Source of the DNA: Capitella teleta
Taxonomy: Eukaryota > Annelida > Polychaeta > Capitellidae
Assembly: GCA_000328365.1 (NCBI GenBank)
Contig: KB309044.1
Span: 246,552 to 310,551 of the forward strand
Direction: 5' to 3'
DNA: 64,000 bases
Part shown: positions 1 to 12,794 of the stretch, piece after piece
Numbering within the stretch: position 1 is the stretch's first letter
How the letters are laid out: the number at the start of each line of letters is the position of its first letter
Program-made: the position numbers and the translations under genes
Notes under the pieces: generated by a model
Told to the model about the DNA's origin: nothing
Database searches by the model: none
What the model saw: only the letters and a program-made list of their open reading frames with translations

Positions 1-884
1 ACGAAAGGCAGAGGATTGAATGGAACATAGTGAGGAAGATGGAGAGGGGACAGGAAGATCCAATAAACGGAGTCCTGGGATTTTAAGTGCCGCCAGACAT
101 GGACTGTTTAATTTTGAGAAGTGTGGGTGCGATATGAAGGGAAATAGAGAAGCTTGAGAGAGAAAAAGAGAGTAGGGGAACGAATTGGGAACCAAGAGTT
201 ATTCCGTTTTGGGTAGTTGTTTTTTTTTTTTTTTCTTTTTTTTCTTTTTTTTTTTTCCTGCTCATTTGGGCTTCTGCCGTTGTGGCTTTTAACCGTCAGT
301 GCAATTTATATCTTTCCTGCTTTTTTTACCTTTGTTGCTCCGTTTACCTATATTTTTAAAGTTTATCGTTATGTTTATTTTATGTGTGTTATCTCCTTAT
401 GATTTACATGTCTTAATTTTCGTTATCTCACTCTTTTATCGCTTATTATTTATTCTCTTGCTCCGAGGACAATCTAGTTATCATTTTTACAGAGTCCTGA
501 TACAAAAGGACTGAAATCTTTTGACCTGACCTGATCTAGCGGGCAAGTTTTATTTGGCTAGTACAGGGTGATTCAAAATTTTATCGAAAAAGAATTAATA
601 GGATTTTTCAACCTTGAGTAAAGGGTTACATCAATCGTATTTCCTATGAAACAGCACTCTTTCACAAAATAATCTTCACGTATTTTTGGATTAGCCTCTC
701 ATTGTATACTGTATGCTTTTTGTCAAGTCATTTTGTATTTGGTGCATTAATTGTTCCGCGGTAACTATATAATGCAACTGGTATCCGCAGTATCAGTTGA
801 GGTTTATATGTAAGATAAAAAGACATTCTGACAGGCAGGACGTCCACATAAATGGAATGGAAGGATTATGAATATCCATGATGG
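1..884. other. AT-rich stretch, no gene seen
   Basis: I find no convincing gene here. A T-rich low-complexity block occupies about 215-265, and the open frames across it are hydrophobic artefacts of poly(T). Around 564-580 there is a motif reading cagggtgattcaaaa, which resembles the ends of some invertebrate transposons, but I could not find a matching inverted copy nearby. The right side runs into the 3' tail of the LINE. Confidence 0.5.
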
Positions 885-2004
885 TATATATATTATATTA
901 TATTTCATTTCATTTATTACATTAAAAACGCATTTTCGGCAATATCAAAAGAGCATTCAAAAGAGCTGTATAGACAGAGGTAAAAAGGAAGATCATAAAA
1001 TACTAGAAAATGCAATGTTAAAATAGTGAGTCATAAGTTGTGCTTTAAAAGCATCGAAAGATTGCTGGTTCTGCAGGTTGGAAGGTAAGCGGTTCCAAAG
1101 GATGGGTGCTTGGTGGGCGAATGTTTGGTAGCCAAATGATTGAAGATGAAATTTTGTAACAGACAGAAATGTGAAATTTGATGATCGAAGGGGGCGAGCA
1201 GGGGTGTAAACATTGATGAGGGAGCAGATAGGATCATATGTGGTGGTGCTAAGCCACGCAGGGCTTTAAAAGTAAGGAGCTAGATTAGTTTTGAATATTA
1301 TTCGGAATTTAATGGGTAGCCAAAGTAGTTCTTTCATCAGAGGGAGGTATGGCGAGTGTCTATCTGCACATTTCACGAGGCGAGCTGCAAAGTTCCGTAC
1401 GTGCTGGAGTCTGTCGATCAGGCAAGATGGAGATCCTGCTAGCAGAGCATTACAGGCTCTACAGCAATCAAGGTAGCTCATGACATTGGCGTGGACACAT
1501 TGTCGAGCGGCGTATTCAGTGATGAAATTCCGGATCTTACGATTAATGTGGAGATGGAAGAATGACTTTTGGCAGATGTTTCTCAGTTGATCGGCCATGC
1601 TTAAGTTGTTGTCGAGCATGACTCAAGATCCCTGACTGATGCACTAAGATGTGATTGTATCTCCGATGGTGTTGAACGAAAAGATCTCAGTGAGCAAGAG
1701 CTTCGTGAGGACAAGTACATCGGTTTTCTTCAATTCAGTGACTTTGAGAAAGTTGACAGTCATCCAACGGTGAACTTGGCTGCTGCATTCCCGGATGCTT
1801 TCTCTCGCTGACGACACTGATGTTGGCTGCGATGTACAGCTGGGTGTCATCAGGGTAAAGGTGGTGGTTCATGTCGCAGTTCGAGATGATGTTGCTAAGG
1901 GGGCGGGTGTGTACATCGTGAAGAGGATGGACCCCAGCACGGAGCCTTGTGGAACTCCGTACACAAGATTGTTTGTATCCGATGTTTGGCTGCCGATTAT
2001 CACA

Positions 2005-2044
<40 letters not shown>

Positions 2045-3165
2045 TGAGGTACGATTCAAACCATTTGAGGGCTGAATCAGTCACACCGATGTTGTACTTG
2101 AGAGCATGCAGAATGAGCGGGTGGTCAAGCGTGTCGAACGCTGCGGAGAGGTCAAGCAGAACAAGTATTGCACCGCCGTCCCTGTTCACAGCATCCAACA
2201 GGTCATTCTGGACGCGCACCATGGCAGTCTCTGTTGAGTGTCCAGCTCTGTATGCAGATTGCATTTGGACATCGATGTTGTTGCTGGAGCAGTGGTCTCT
2301 GAGTTGAGCGGCTACGGCTTTTTCCGTCATCTTGGAAATAAAGGAGAGGTTAGATACCGGCCTATAGTTTTTTTCAAGCGAGGTCGCATGTGAGCAGTCT
2401 CGTGGCCGTCTGGCAAAGTGGAGTTAGCGAGAGACCAGTTGATAGTGAAGCACAGCAAGGGCACAGCTGATGGGCACTTCCTGAGCAGTGCCGTTGGAAT
2501 CAGGTCTAGATTGCAGGACTTGGGGATTGTGGAAGATAACGTCTTAGAGATCCAGTCATGCGAAACTGGACGGAAAGATGTCAGGGGAGTGATTTCAGTG
2601 CTCAAACGAGGCTCGATTGTAACATCAGGATCAGGATGGGCACCAATCGCACTTCTCACACGTTCGATCTTTTCACTGAAATAACTGGAGAACGTTTCTG
2701 TCAGTTCAAATTCGTCGTCATGCCGTGGGAGTGGCGAGGAGGACTGTTTGTGCAGGAGCTGATTCAAGATGTTGCACGTGTCTTTGATGGAAGTGGCATC
2801 CTGTAGCTTTGATGATATGGTCGTTTTAGTCCGGTCTCGAAGTCTTCGAAGACACCCGCGTTTTTTTACGGTAGATCTCCTCGTCGATTTTCAGCTGGAT
2901 GCGTCGCCATTTCCTTTCTAAGCGCCTGCACTCAGTCTTTAGATGACGTAACTCTGCGTTGTACCATCGAGTTCACCAATGACTTAAGTCAATTAAGCAG
3001 TTGTTGTATGTGGCGAATGGATCATGTGCGTTCTCGATTGCAGGAAGATGGGATGCAATGGTGTCCAGGGCACTGCCCCTGTTTTCCCACTTGCGCACTT
3101 TCAGTTTTTCAGCAAATTTAGTATGTTTGCTTAGGCTCCATAATTTACAGTATTTTACATCGAGG
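885..3165 (-). mobile_element. 5'-truncated CR1/L2-type non-LTR retrotransposon (LINE)
   Basis: Reading on the minus strand, the 3130-2770 part gives the linker after the endonuclease (WYNAELRHLKTE, RRLERKWRR), then reverse transcriptase with SAYRAGHSTETA, LLDLSAAFDTLDH and GVPQGSVLGSILF, and finally the CR1/L2-type C-terminal domain (YLDCCRACNALLAG, RLQHVRNFAARLV) near 1500-1350. The 3' end near 885-925 is a short tandem tail (TGAAATGAAATATAATATAA...), as is usual for L2/CR1 elements, which lack true poly(A). The endonuclease is missing, so the copy is 5' truncated. It is dead: the frame shifts several times, and the catalytic YADD reads YPDD (plus 1846-1857). A run of 36 T (2008-2043) encodes 12 lysines inside the RT. 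Clade assignment is by motif recognition only. Confidence 0.85.
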
Positions 3166-5640
3166 CCGTAAAAAGCGTGGGAATCAAACGCAACTGGCCC
3201 TCACACCGACCCTCCTACGTATACGTATACGTACTTTAGGGCAGATTTAATCAGACGCTCTTCTATTGACCCCACATTAATCAAACAGACACATCACGAA
3301 CCATTAGGGCCTATACAATTTTTCAATTAAGTCCTCCAAGCATTTTGCAATCGGATGTTCAGAAATCAAATCACGATTTGATTCTTTTCTTCTGTAATGC
3401 CCTGCTTAGTCTATTCATTTTTTTTTTTTTTTTTTTTTTTTTATATATATATAAATTCATGGTGTGAGAAGTCGTCAGGCAGGTATATATGGGCTTTTTA
3501 TTCTAAGCCTGTTGAGTATGCTCTTATCGTTTCGCGCGGCCGTGCTTTTCGTATAGGAAACTATCCCACTTGCACTGGCGCCACGCGTCCGAAGATTCCC
3601 ATAGCTGATGCAATGAAAGCGTTCGATCTCGTGAGTCAGAGACAATGGATGCTTCAGTTGCCACTTGTATCGATTTCAAGAATCCTTCAACTTCTCTATT
3701 TGGCGAGGTCCTTCTCACGCCAGTCAGCAAATAATGCGGACATGACTAATTTACACCCGGCTGCCAGCATGCCATTCAGAATGCACGCAAATAATGGAAC
3801 ACTTCCATCGCACGATATTTCCCAAGTTATGATTGAGTTACAAAACGAAATAACTACATTTGACCACTCGCCGGTTGTGTTATGTTTGACTAATTATCTG
3901 CACAGTGATCCGAATGTCTATAAATATATGCAGGCACCGATATGCTATAATTAACCAACCGCATTAGATCGACTTAAAAATCTCCATTTCAACGCACCAA
4001 TCAAAACCGGAGTCTCAGCGCCAATAAAAAGAAAAGAAAAAAAGACAACCTTTTTGTCTGTATGCTATAAATAGACTGGCAGCAGGGCAGCTGACGATCG
4101 ATATAGCATCCTGCAGGGCGCTGTTGCTAGACAACTGTACAAAGAACCGGTGCACATGCACTAACAGTCCATCGATGGCAAGCTTTCGCCAAGCATCAGA
4201 TCAGAGAAGAGACTTCGTCGAAGTGCTTCCCTGAATGAGCTCTTAATCGGCCAGTGAAATTAATCCGACTGCTCGGATCCGTGATCCACGAAAGGAATCC
4301 GGCTTATAAACAGCTAATGCACATATCACTACTATACGGATAGCCAAGCAGCGTGACAGTGGAGTTTGGATGAGACGATCGAGGCATACCCTGCGTGCAT
4401 GGCAATCGGGGCAGTGTATACATGTGACCCACGAGTTCATTGTTGCGTGCAATCGGCTCACTGAGTGCAAAGTCTGAAGTAATTCTTTCTTGCATAGAAA
4501 ATAAATCAGCTGAGGAAACGGAATCGCCCGATTGTCGGTGCTCTCCTCACTCAGCGTGCTCAAGAGTTGAGCTGCACTTGTGCTCCTGAGGCCATTTTGA
4601 GGACTTGTGCTTCCGCCTTTCAACGTTACATCATCTCTTCACGTGGGTATATCGATTTATAGTTACTCTTCCGAACTGGCTATTTTATTATTTCATACAC
4701 ATTTCGCTTGTGTTGATGTATTGATTAATATATTACGGCAAACCTGGGCGAATCACAATTGTGAATAACTTAAATAAATTGATATCACATTTATTGGAAA
4801 CATCCTCACGTCGAATTATACCAGAATATAACACTGAACCTAGTTATAATCATAGGCAAAAAGATGTTCTGCAAAAATCTGGATCTCAATTTTTAAATAC
4901 ATCAGCCATTCTCACAAAATCTACTCACTTTTCATTGCATGCTGCATGCTGTTACAATGCGGCTGGCATCTCCCAGGGTACATGTATACATAATTGTAAT
5001 TATAATATATATATATTCAGAGACAATGTGGGAATAGCCTTAAGCTATGCATGCAGTTATACATGTTAGCGCAATCGCACAATGCATGTATATATACATG
5101 TACGATATTCGTAACCGTGTGCATGACATACAGAATATGTGCGTAATCAAAGTGCACGACGCACACCTTACCATTCCCTGACATCAGGTAACGCACGCAA
5201 GTAACAATCATTCACGCCAGTTACACAGTTTGCATATTTCATTGCACATTGATTGGAAACGAGGAAGAAATTCTGCCGCCTTATACAGAATCATGCATAA
5301 TGAAACACGGTGGCAGTAATCTCTAATTGATTTACGATGTATCCGTCATTTAATTAGATGCACCAAAATGTCGAAATCGTGACCGGAATTGCTTCACCGC
5401 CGTCACTGTATATCTAGCACTATCTACAATACTACATGTATACTACTTGCCGTAACAGACAGTGACGTAATACAGTTCACGCACACTTTGTATTCAGACG
5501 TCTGAACTCACAAATTGATGACATAAGTGTTACTCATAATTAACCTAATCCTATGTTCCACCTGCTTACACTGGCTTAATCGTGTCATCACCCCGTGTTA
5601 CGTCATCGATTGAATCAGCGCTCTCTGGCTTCGAGAGAAA
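3166..5640. other. Intergenic, no gene recognised
   Basis: No protein family is recognisable on either strand. A poly(T)/(AT)n patch lies at 3419-3452. The longest frame (3397-3954, plus) starts inside the poly(T) and has no recognisable domain. Repeated tacatgta-type palindromes occur at 4978-5110. Nothing else can be supported. Confidence 0.5.
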
Positions 5641-5661
5641 TAATCGACATGGCTGATTCAG

Positions 5662-5668
5662 TATAAAA
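5662..5668 (+). promoter_or_regulatory. TATA box of the PAQR gene
   Basis: TATAAAA lies 46 bp before the proposed ATG at 5714, so transcription would start near 5692. The spacing agrees with a short 5' UTR followed by a tiny coding exon. This is inference from motif and position. Confidence 0.5.
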
Positions 5669-5713
5669 CTGGCCGGTCAGATCACATACGTCGTTATTAC
5701 AGCGTTCACAGAT

Positions 5714-7246
5714 ATGGAGACCTTGAAGGTGGGTGGTCTCTGGTCCGTGTAATTAATTTGCACCTGGATGTTGATCGATGTCTTGAGATTCGATCAGATC
5801 TTGTACGGATGTCACGCAGTGGGTAATACAATTTGTGGAATTTCAATACAAACTCTGTTATGGCTGTCGGAACAATTCGATCAAGTTAAGTTTGCTGATT
5901 GTCATTTTTGACGCCTGTCAAAGGAAATGTAAACAGGTTTGTTAGCTTTATGTGGAGGAAGGGGCGTTATAGGATCTGTTCATTCAATCAATGACAGTTT
6001 CCACGACTTCATCGATCCAATCTGACAGGTTCAACACAGCCTCTCCTAGAATCCTCAACGACATGGTCGACCTCGACGTATAGAGCCTTCGATATAATAG
6101 TACCGTCACTCACATATAGCTCTGCATATCCCATGCTTGCAGCATGACAGCATGAACAGATTGACGTGGTTGCGTGTAAATTTATTGTTTTTCTTTCTCC
6201 AGAGTTTCACTGACAGAATGGTCGCATCGTCAAATGGTTTGGTTCCTTGGCACGAGGTGCCAGAGGACTCACGGGAAAAGTACATCTTGACAGGATATCG
6301 CCGACCGAACGAAGGGCAGTGGCTATCCTGCATCGGCAGTGCTTTCCAGTGGCATAACGAGACCATCAACATCTGGACGCATCTGCTGCCGGCATTTTAC
6401 TTCATCTACTTCGCGTTGATGGCTCTGCGATGCGAGCATGTCCCCAACAATTCTTTGTTTGCGTTCTACGGATATCTCTTGGCGGTCTGCTCGCTGTTCC
6501 TCGTCTCCAGTGCGGCGCATCTCTGCACCCACTGTCACTTCCTAAAGGACATTTTCTTCATGATGGATTATTCTGCGATCAGCTTCTACGGCGTGGGAGC
6601 CAGCATCGCCGTTTTCGCTTACAGTCGACCTAAACACCAGATCCTTGTTGACACAGAGGAAGCATTCCTGATCGGGATAGTCATCCTTGCAATCGCTGCC
6701 AGTTGGACAAGCTGCTGGACTCGCATTTCGCAGTCGTCGCTGGGCCACCTGATCAGAACAAGCGCGTACGCAGCACCGTTCGTCTACGGCAGCATGCCGG
6801 CGGTTGCTCGCTGTTTCCATGACATCTCCCTACCACCCACCAACATAACAACGGGCCACAACACCGGAGACGAGGCTCTGCCTGTGATTGATAAATACTC
6901 TTTCATTCAAATGTACATCTGGCATTTCGTGTTGATGGCCTCAGCAGGTCTTGTGAATATCAGCCGCGTTCCCGAATGCTGGTTCCCCGGGACATTTGAT
7001 TTGATCGGCTCTAGTCACCAGTGGTTTCACGTACTCATATTCCTGAGCATTCGTCAGCAATTCTGGTTCACAGTGTCAGATATCTGCGTGCCGAACCGAC
7101 ATATATCTGCATCGATGTATGGCCATTACTTCAACGGGTGGTATCTGCTGTCGGCTTTCGCTGTCACCCTGATTGCTCTAGCTTTCATTATCACTTTCAG
7201 CTTCAAGAATATTCACGAGGAGAAGCCAGTGGTTAAACAGGAATAG
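5714..7246 (+). CDS. PAQR-family seven-helix receptor, membrane progestin receptor-like
   Basis: Two exons: 5714-5728 (METLK) with donor AAG|GTGGGT, and 6203-7246 after acceptor ttctccag. They join in phase to give about 352 residues. The family signatures are all present: VPWHEVPEDSREKYILTGYR, then NETINIWTHLL before helix 1, SSAAHLCTHCHF with the following DYSAISFYG, and SHQWFHVL near the C-terminus. The Ser, Asp and three His of these motifs are the metal-binding set of PAQR proteins. Seven hydrophobic segments follow the usual pattern. The N-terminal motif is closest to the mPR class (PAQR5-9) that binds progestins, rather than the adiponectin receptors; the exact subtype cannot be assigned. 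It would act at the plasma membrane. The gene looks whole. Confidence 0.88.
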
Positions 7247-7744
7247 GATTTTTTTTTTTCAACTCATATTAGTAATCTGGTCAATAATAGGCCCGTCATC
7301 TGTGGAGTATGAATGTCCAATGCACAAATGTGTTTTACGTGGATCTATTAACTTGGGAGATATTCGCGATTCGTTATATTTATCTGATTTCATTTACATA
7401 CACGCAATTGTCATTTTTATCTATAAATGTACAGTTTATGGTATTCATACTACTCAATCTTTATAATTTCTATTATTCTCGGATCTCAACCCGACAATTA
7501 CGAGAAAGAAAGAAAAACTGAAAATAGTTTTTCCACTAAATTCAATGAAAAATACTACTTATTATGATGTCTCAACGGAAGGTCTATTATACACAGGTAT
7601 CTTGATCATATAGCGTTATTTCTCCTTTCTATACTAACTGATTTCATTCCAGATAATGCTCTTCTTAGATATATTTAAATTATACTTATTAGGCAAATCT
7701 AATTTTCTAGATCTTTCTTGTGCTTATTCAGGCATATTTATAGG

Positions 7745-7750
7745 AATAAA
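7745..7750 (+). terminator. Candidate poly(A) signal of the PAQR gene
   Basis: AATAAA about 500 nt after the PAQR stop codon, the first canonical hexamer on the plus strand that I saw in this 3' UTR. The UTR is AT-rich with no other feature. Confidence 0.35.
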
Positions 7751-9964
7751 TTGATTCATCACAAATTTGTCTGTCTTATATTTAACATGTTTTCATAATT
7801 ATTTCACAATTGTATAAACTGAATTAATTCACAAATACATAAAATAAGTGTTAATTAATCATTAGCCTGATTGATTAACTTTTCCTATCTATCGAAGCTG
7901 CGAAATTTTCAGGATATACATTGACATACACGTATTTGAGTTACAAGAGTTTTGTGTGTGCATCCGGAGAGTCTTGATACCCTTTAATAGAGTGTGATAC
8001 TTCGAGAATGCCATTAGAGGTCAAAATAGAGGTTCAAGGTCGTCGGTATCGAGTTCATTGCCTCCATTTGAGAGATTGTTCCGATGGGAATTGCGACGTT
8101 TCAGCGAGAGAAAAGTGGAAATGTTTTCCCCCACAACAATTGCCGTCTCCTGGGGATGAGTTATTCTGTAGGCGTTTAGAGTGATTGATGGCTGCTCTAT
8201 GAATGGTACAAAGCTGCAAGTACTGGCTCACTGGTATACTCAAAGTAAAATACTGCCCATGTTTTACACGATGCATCCGAACAAGTGTCCAATATGATTG
8301 CATACGCTCAGCATGCACAATAAGAATTATGCGTACAGATATGTTGCCATATAAACCTGATTAATCTTTAAGCTACAGTAGGTGCGTTGTGTTGGTCTGT
8401 CTATCCAATAATTATTGATTAATCGGAAGTTGGAGTTTCTGGCGGCTACGTGGAATCGACAAGGATGTTGAATGCGAGACCAAAACACACATTCACACTT
8501 TACAGTATATGATTTATTTCATTGAAAAAAAAGAAATTCATAAAGATTGTTATCGAATGTGTTTTACATTTGTGTTTTAAGAATTGTCGCTACACGTCTA
8601 TTACACGTTCGTGGCACCATTCCATATAATAATTATACACATGTACATGCAAAGCAATACAGTCTGCTCACTCCTTATCTCACTTATGCCAACCGTTGCG
8701 CATTATGTACAAAATAACTGATTTAAACGGGTCGATTTCTCGTTCTTCAGTTTGGGTTCTCCAGGTTGCTCGCTCAGTGATTAACTAATTTATTTCATTT
8801 ATATGTTTATTAATTAATTTACAAGCTTTTCAGCTCGTTGCATGCGGATGTGGTCACAGATATGATGAACATGTATCAAAAGTTGTGTCTGGCATTCAAC
8901 TTCCTGTGTGGCAGACATTATGACACATGTCACACAGTTCTGTGTATCAGGCAGCGTGCACGTATTTCTCATATAAGTATCTTTTTCCAAACTTCGTGTT
9001 GAGATTCCGTGAGATTTGGCTGATTTTAAAGAGGGTGACACGGATGGATGTTGGTTGATGTTATCCCGAAATTAATCTAATGCCGTGATGTATGGCGATA
9101 GGGCAGAAAATCTTAGTTTTCAGCGAGACGGTTTTCATGTCGATCATAACGCACCCAACAAATGGAAGATATTGGAAAAAGTATCGAAGAGCAGTGACAA
9201 ACCGACAGCCCACCCGATTCCCTCCATGAATGTAATTAGACTAATTAATGCATAATACATAGATCAAATTAAAAAATGCAATTTACATGTCATATGTTTA
9301 TAGACAGGAAAGGAAAATAACAAATCTCAAGTATATAGGGCCTACAGTAGCACAGAGATCAGAAACATCATAAAAAAATGGGGAAAAACACAGAATTAAA
9401 CGTAAAAAAATCTCCCTCCAGAATAGAATACAGCAAAATAATTAACCATCGCTTATGGTAGATCGCAAGTCATACCTCGTTAATTCGCTTGTTTCCTTGG
9501 GAAGGGAGGAGGGCGGATTGTCTCAGAGTTTCAATTCCACTCGCTTCTCCACTCGATTCCATGATCTCTACTCACTACTCCATCATTCGTTCTGCTCCTG
9601 AACATCGCCTAACTGAGCGACCAATTCAATTGAAAGTAAGCCATGCGCAGACATAAAGGAATTGATACAGCGACGACACCCGCATTTGATTCTTTTGTTT
9701 AATTAACTTATTAAATCTTGAATGAGCGGAGAGGTGCCATTTGTTGTTTAATTGACCTGACTTTAATATCACCGACAACATATGTAATTTATAATGGTAC
9801 AGAGTAGATTTGTTCCTGAGAATCGTGGTTTAGGAGGCGGATTAACGAAAAGTGCGGATTAATGGGGTCTGACTGTATCTCTGACAGCTGTAATGTTAAA
9901 AAAAATCTATTGAATAAAAATACACACCAACAAATAATTTAAGATACCGGTATGCAGCATTTAA
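7751..9964. other. Intergenic, no gene recognised
   Basis: AT-rich DNA without a recognisable exon on either strand. Around 9826-9880 the phrase 'ggcggattaacgaaaagtgcggattaatgg' hints at an old dispersed repeat, but I have no second copy in the window. Confidence 0.5.
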
Positions 9965-9970
9965 TTTATT
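9965..9970 (-). terminator. Candidate poly(A) signal of the DNAJB9-like gene
   Basis: The minus strand reads AATAAA here, about 170 nt downstream of the DNAJB9-like stop codon at 10137-10139. Confidence 0.4.
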
Positions 9971-10136
9971 AAAAAACAGCAAGGAAAAAATGCATCAATA
10001 AAAACTCATGAGTATTGAGAACAATTGAAATATCACAGATTTTCACGGCACATGCAACCGTCACCATAGCAACACTGTCTTAGCAACCAGATAAAGAACA
10101 CAAGCAGTAACTAAAGCCAATTCTGTTGGATTTTCC

Positions 10137-11221
10137 TCAGGAGCAGATGGTCTGAGACGTCTTCATGTTGCCAACGTGCTTCACAATTGTTTGACACTTC
10201 TGACCTAGGAAAGAGAGAAAATATTTTACGCTTGATTTGAAAAAAATTAAATTACTTAAAAGATTGTCATCTCTTTAGCAATACCTATTGTGCTTGGTAA
10301 AAAAAAACATGTAAGTGAGATAAATTTCAATTCAATTTCTTATGTGCAAATCAAGATCCAAATGCTTGCTATATCTGTGATTCAAACAGCCTTAATGAAG
10401 AGTTGGCCTACCAGCAGAATTTCGAGATGAATGGATTTTCTCATGAATTTTGTTATGATTGGAGCGAATGTTTTCAGTATGAATCTTATGACTTTGAAAT
10501 TTCGCCTTATTCATCATTTCTTCGTGCCTCTGGAAATGCTGGTTCATGCGACCTCTTGATTTTTGCTGGGGCGATTCATGGCCAAAATCTGAAAGTGAAA
10601 TTAAATAATATAAACTGAATGTCACAAATGCGAAGAGGAATCTACAGCATACAGCGGTTGCTATGCCGACCTATGCTATGACGTTGCCATGGAAATCAAC
10701 TCACCAAACATAGAATCGTCAAAAAAGTCATCTAAGGTGAACGTTCTTCCAGATTGGAAGGCATCATCATGCCCTTGACCCCTGCGATGAAGGTCGTGGT
10801 GAAGGTCAAAGTCATGGAAGAAATCGTCAAAGTCAAAATGGTGTCCAGTTCTTTTTTTGCCGCTGAAAGCAGAGGCTCCGTGAAGATCGTACTTCTTGCG
10901 TTTGTCAGAGTCACTCAGAACTTCGTAAGCTGAAAACGCCATCAAGATTGTAATAAAAATCAGCTAATTAAGTGATTTAATTAAATTCATACCTTCGGCA
11001 ATATCTCGAAACTTCTCCTCTGCATCAGGGTCATCTCGGTTTTTATCCGGATGATATTTGCGTGCAAGATTCCTGAAGGCACGTTTTATTTCTGCTTCAC
11101 TGGCCGTAGGTTTGACTTGGAGGATTTTGTAGAAATCTGCGGATTCTTTTTCCGCTTCCACGATTGCATAATACAATGTGCATGACAATAACCATGGCAA
11201 CAGCAGCTGAGAGGATCGCAT
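10137..11221 (-). CDS. DNAJB9: DNAJB9/ERdj4-like ER-resident J-domain co-chaperone
   Basis: Four coding exons on the minus strand, all with GT/AG junctions in phase: 11221-10993, 10929-10705, 10588-10412, 10204-10137; total 232 residues (human DNAJB9 has 223). Start is the ATG at 11221, giving a signal peptide (MRSSQLLLPWLLSC... VEA) before the J domain. The J domain has YKILQVKPTASEAEIKRAFR, the HPD tripeptide in YHPDKNRDD, and AYEVLSDSDKRKKYD. A Gly/Phe/Asp/His-rich linker follows (FDFDDFFHDFDLHHD). The last exon, GQKCQTIVKHVGNMKTSQTICS, matches the conserved ERdj4 C-terminus. Family role: stimulates BiP/HSPA5 ATPase, assists ER-associated degradation and restrains IRE1. A non-coding 5' exon is spliced in from about 12439. 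The gene appears intact. Confidence 0.9.
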
Positions 11222-12438
11222 CTTCAAACAGCTGAAAAATGATAAAAATAATCAATAAATATAAATTAATTTTATTGATATGCCGCAATGCAGTAACGTG
11301 ATCAAGGTGATCTATGTGGATTATATTTGATTATAATACATATGTAATACATCATTATACATGTATTGTAGAGTAAATTTATTGATCCAAGTGTATAGGC
11401 CTACAATGAGCAGGTCTCAACCATAGTTGCCGAAGGACTATCATCATTTATAGTACGTATACCCACAGAGAAATCTTAAATCTGGCAAGCAGTCACCCTG
11501 TCGCTGTATGCCACAAATATGTGGCATACCTATAGAAGTTTGTTCCGTGAATTATGACCCGCTGGCTACACTGGGAACAATGAAGAGACATAGGCCTATG
11601 GATTAATCAGCTGATATTGGCATGTTCATATATTATTATAGGCTTTATATAGCTTCTTCATATGGACATGCAAATCATCTCAATTAAGGCAATCATATCC
11701 TTCTCATCGAACTCAGGAAATAATAGTTGTTTCGGCATGGTTACAATTCGATGGAGATATATACAGACCTCACCAAATTTATCTGTACCAATAAAAAAAA
11801 TTTCATTAATAATAGTAGGTCCTAATCACACAATTTTCATACTGATCAATCATCAATTAAGCCTCAAGGGTTGAAGGGAGTCCACAGTGACATCCACAGG
11901 TGACTCACTGACTGGAGTGTGGAGACACCCACAGGAAGATGTGGCATAATATCAGATAACTTAAGTTAGGCCTTACGTAGCACAGATAAATTGAGGTCTG
12001 CGGACCCCTCACCCTCGGTCTTGCTGTAGTATGTCAGCTAGGCTTTAGGTTCCCCTCTGGGGAAACGTCTCTGCGTCTAGGCTTTAGGTAGCTCCCTAGG
12101 GGTAGCGGAGCAGTTCCTACACTGTTACCTAGTTATTGTAGTGTACGTAGTCTCGTTCCCACACGAAATATTGGTAATTATCATCATCATCCCCACAGAT
12201 TATGGATACATTACATGATTACATCATACACTACAGAATCATGAGAATGCAGCTATAGTGACATTATAGTCATATAATAAAAATAAACAAACTAGTGAAC
12301 TAGCTTGGGGAGCTATATAGCTTTAGGGTGACACTGTCACACTCACAGTCATTGAGTCAGTGTCATGTCTCATGGGCATGATGGAGGGACAGACTCGGTA
12401 GGTACAGTGTATTAGCACGTATGGAGCCAAATACTCAC

Positions 12439-12543
12439 CGTTCGCTTCAAAAGTCCAGACTGAGATCTTGTCAATCGTTTTCTCCAACTGAGATGAACCT
12501 TACCTTATAAATGCGTTAAGGCGACGGAACCTCCTCTGATTGG
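12439..12543 (-). promoter_or_regulatory. DNAJB9 core promoter and non-coding first exon
   Basis: On the minus strand a CCAAT box (12543-12539) is followed by a TATA-like TTTATAAGG (12512-12503), and then a short exon ending at 12439 with a strong donor CG|GTGAGT. The matching acceptor (tttttcag) lies at 11232-11233, 10 nt before the ATG. The cereblon start lies about 250 bp away on the other strand, so the roughly 300-bp interval 12500-12795 is a head-to-head (potentially bidirectional) promoter region. Confidence 0.55.
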
Positions 12544-12794
12544 TTGAGGCTGACCGGAAGCGTTGCCATTTTGTATCCAAACTGCAGATATTAAATCATA
12601 TTTCAGTTAAATAGATGAATTTGGCAGAATTTAGTATCACAATAAGTATAACAGACGCAAAATTGATCATATATTATGTTGAAAAATGACTCAAACATTG
12701 ATGTGTTTTTCTATTTTAGTCACTGTCAGTTAATAACAGATTTCCTTGGCGCAAACTATCCCTTCCCACAATGCACTTGTTGTAAACAAGAAAA

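Noticed and set aside
217-514. Hydrophobic Phe/Leu-rich frames near the left edge
   Set aside because: Products of poly(T) and T-rich DNA; no membrane-protein family resembles them.
3397-3954. 185-residue plus-strand open frame
   Set aside because: It starts inside a poly(T)/(AT) tract, has no domain and no splice context; length is explained by low-complexity start.
6323-6820. Minus-strand open frames across the PAQR gene
   Set aside because: Shadows of the receptor coding exon.
12520-12543. ER stress element (CCAAT-N9-CCACG) in the DNAJB9 promoter
   Set aside because: CCAAT is present, but the bases nine further on read TTCCG rather than CCACG, too poor a match.
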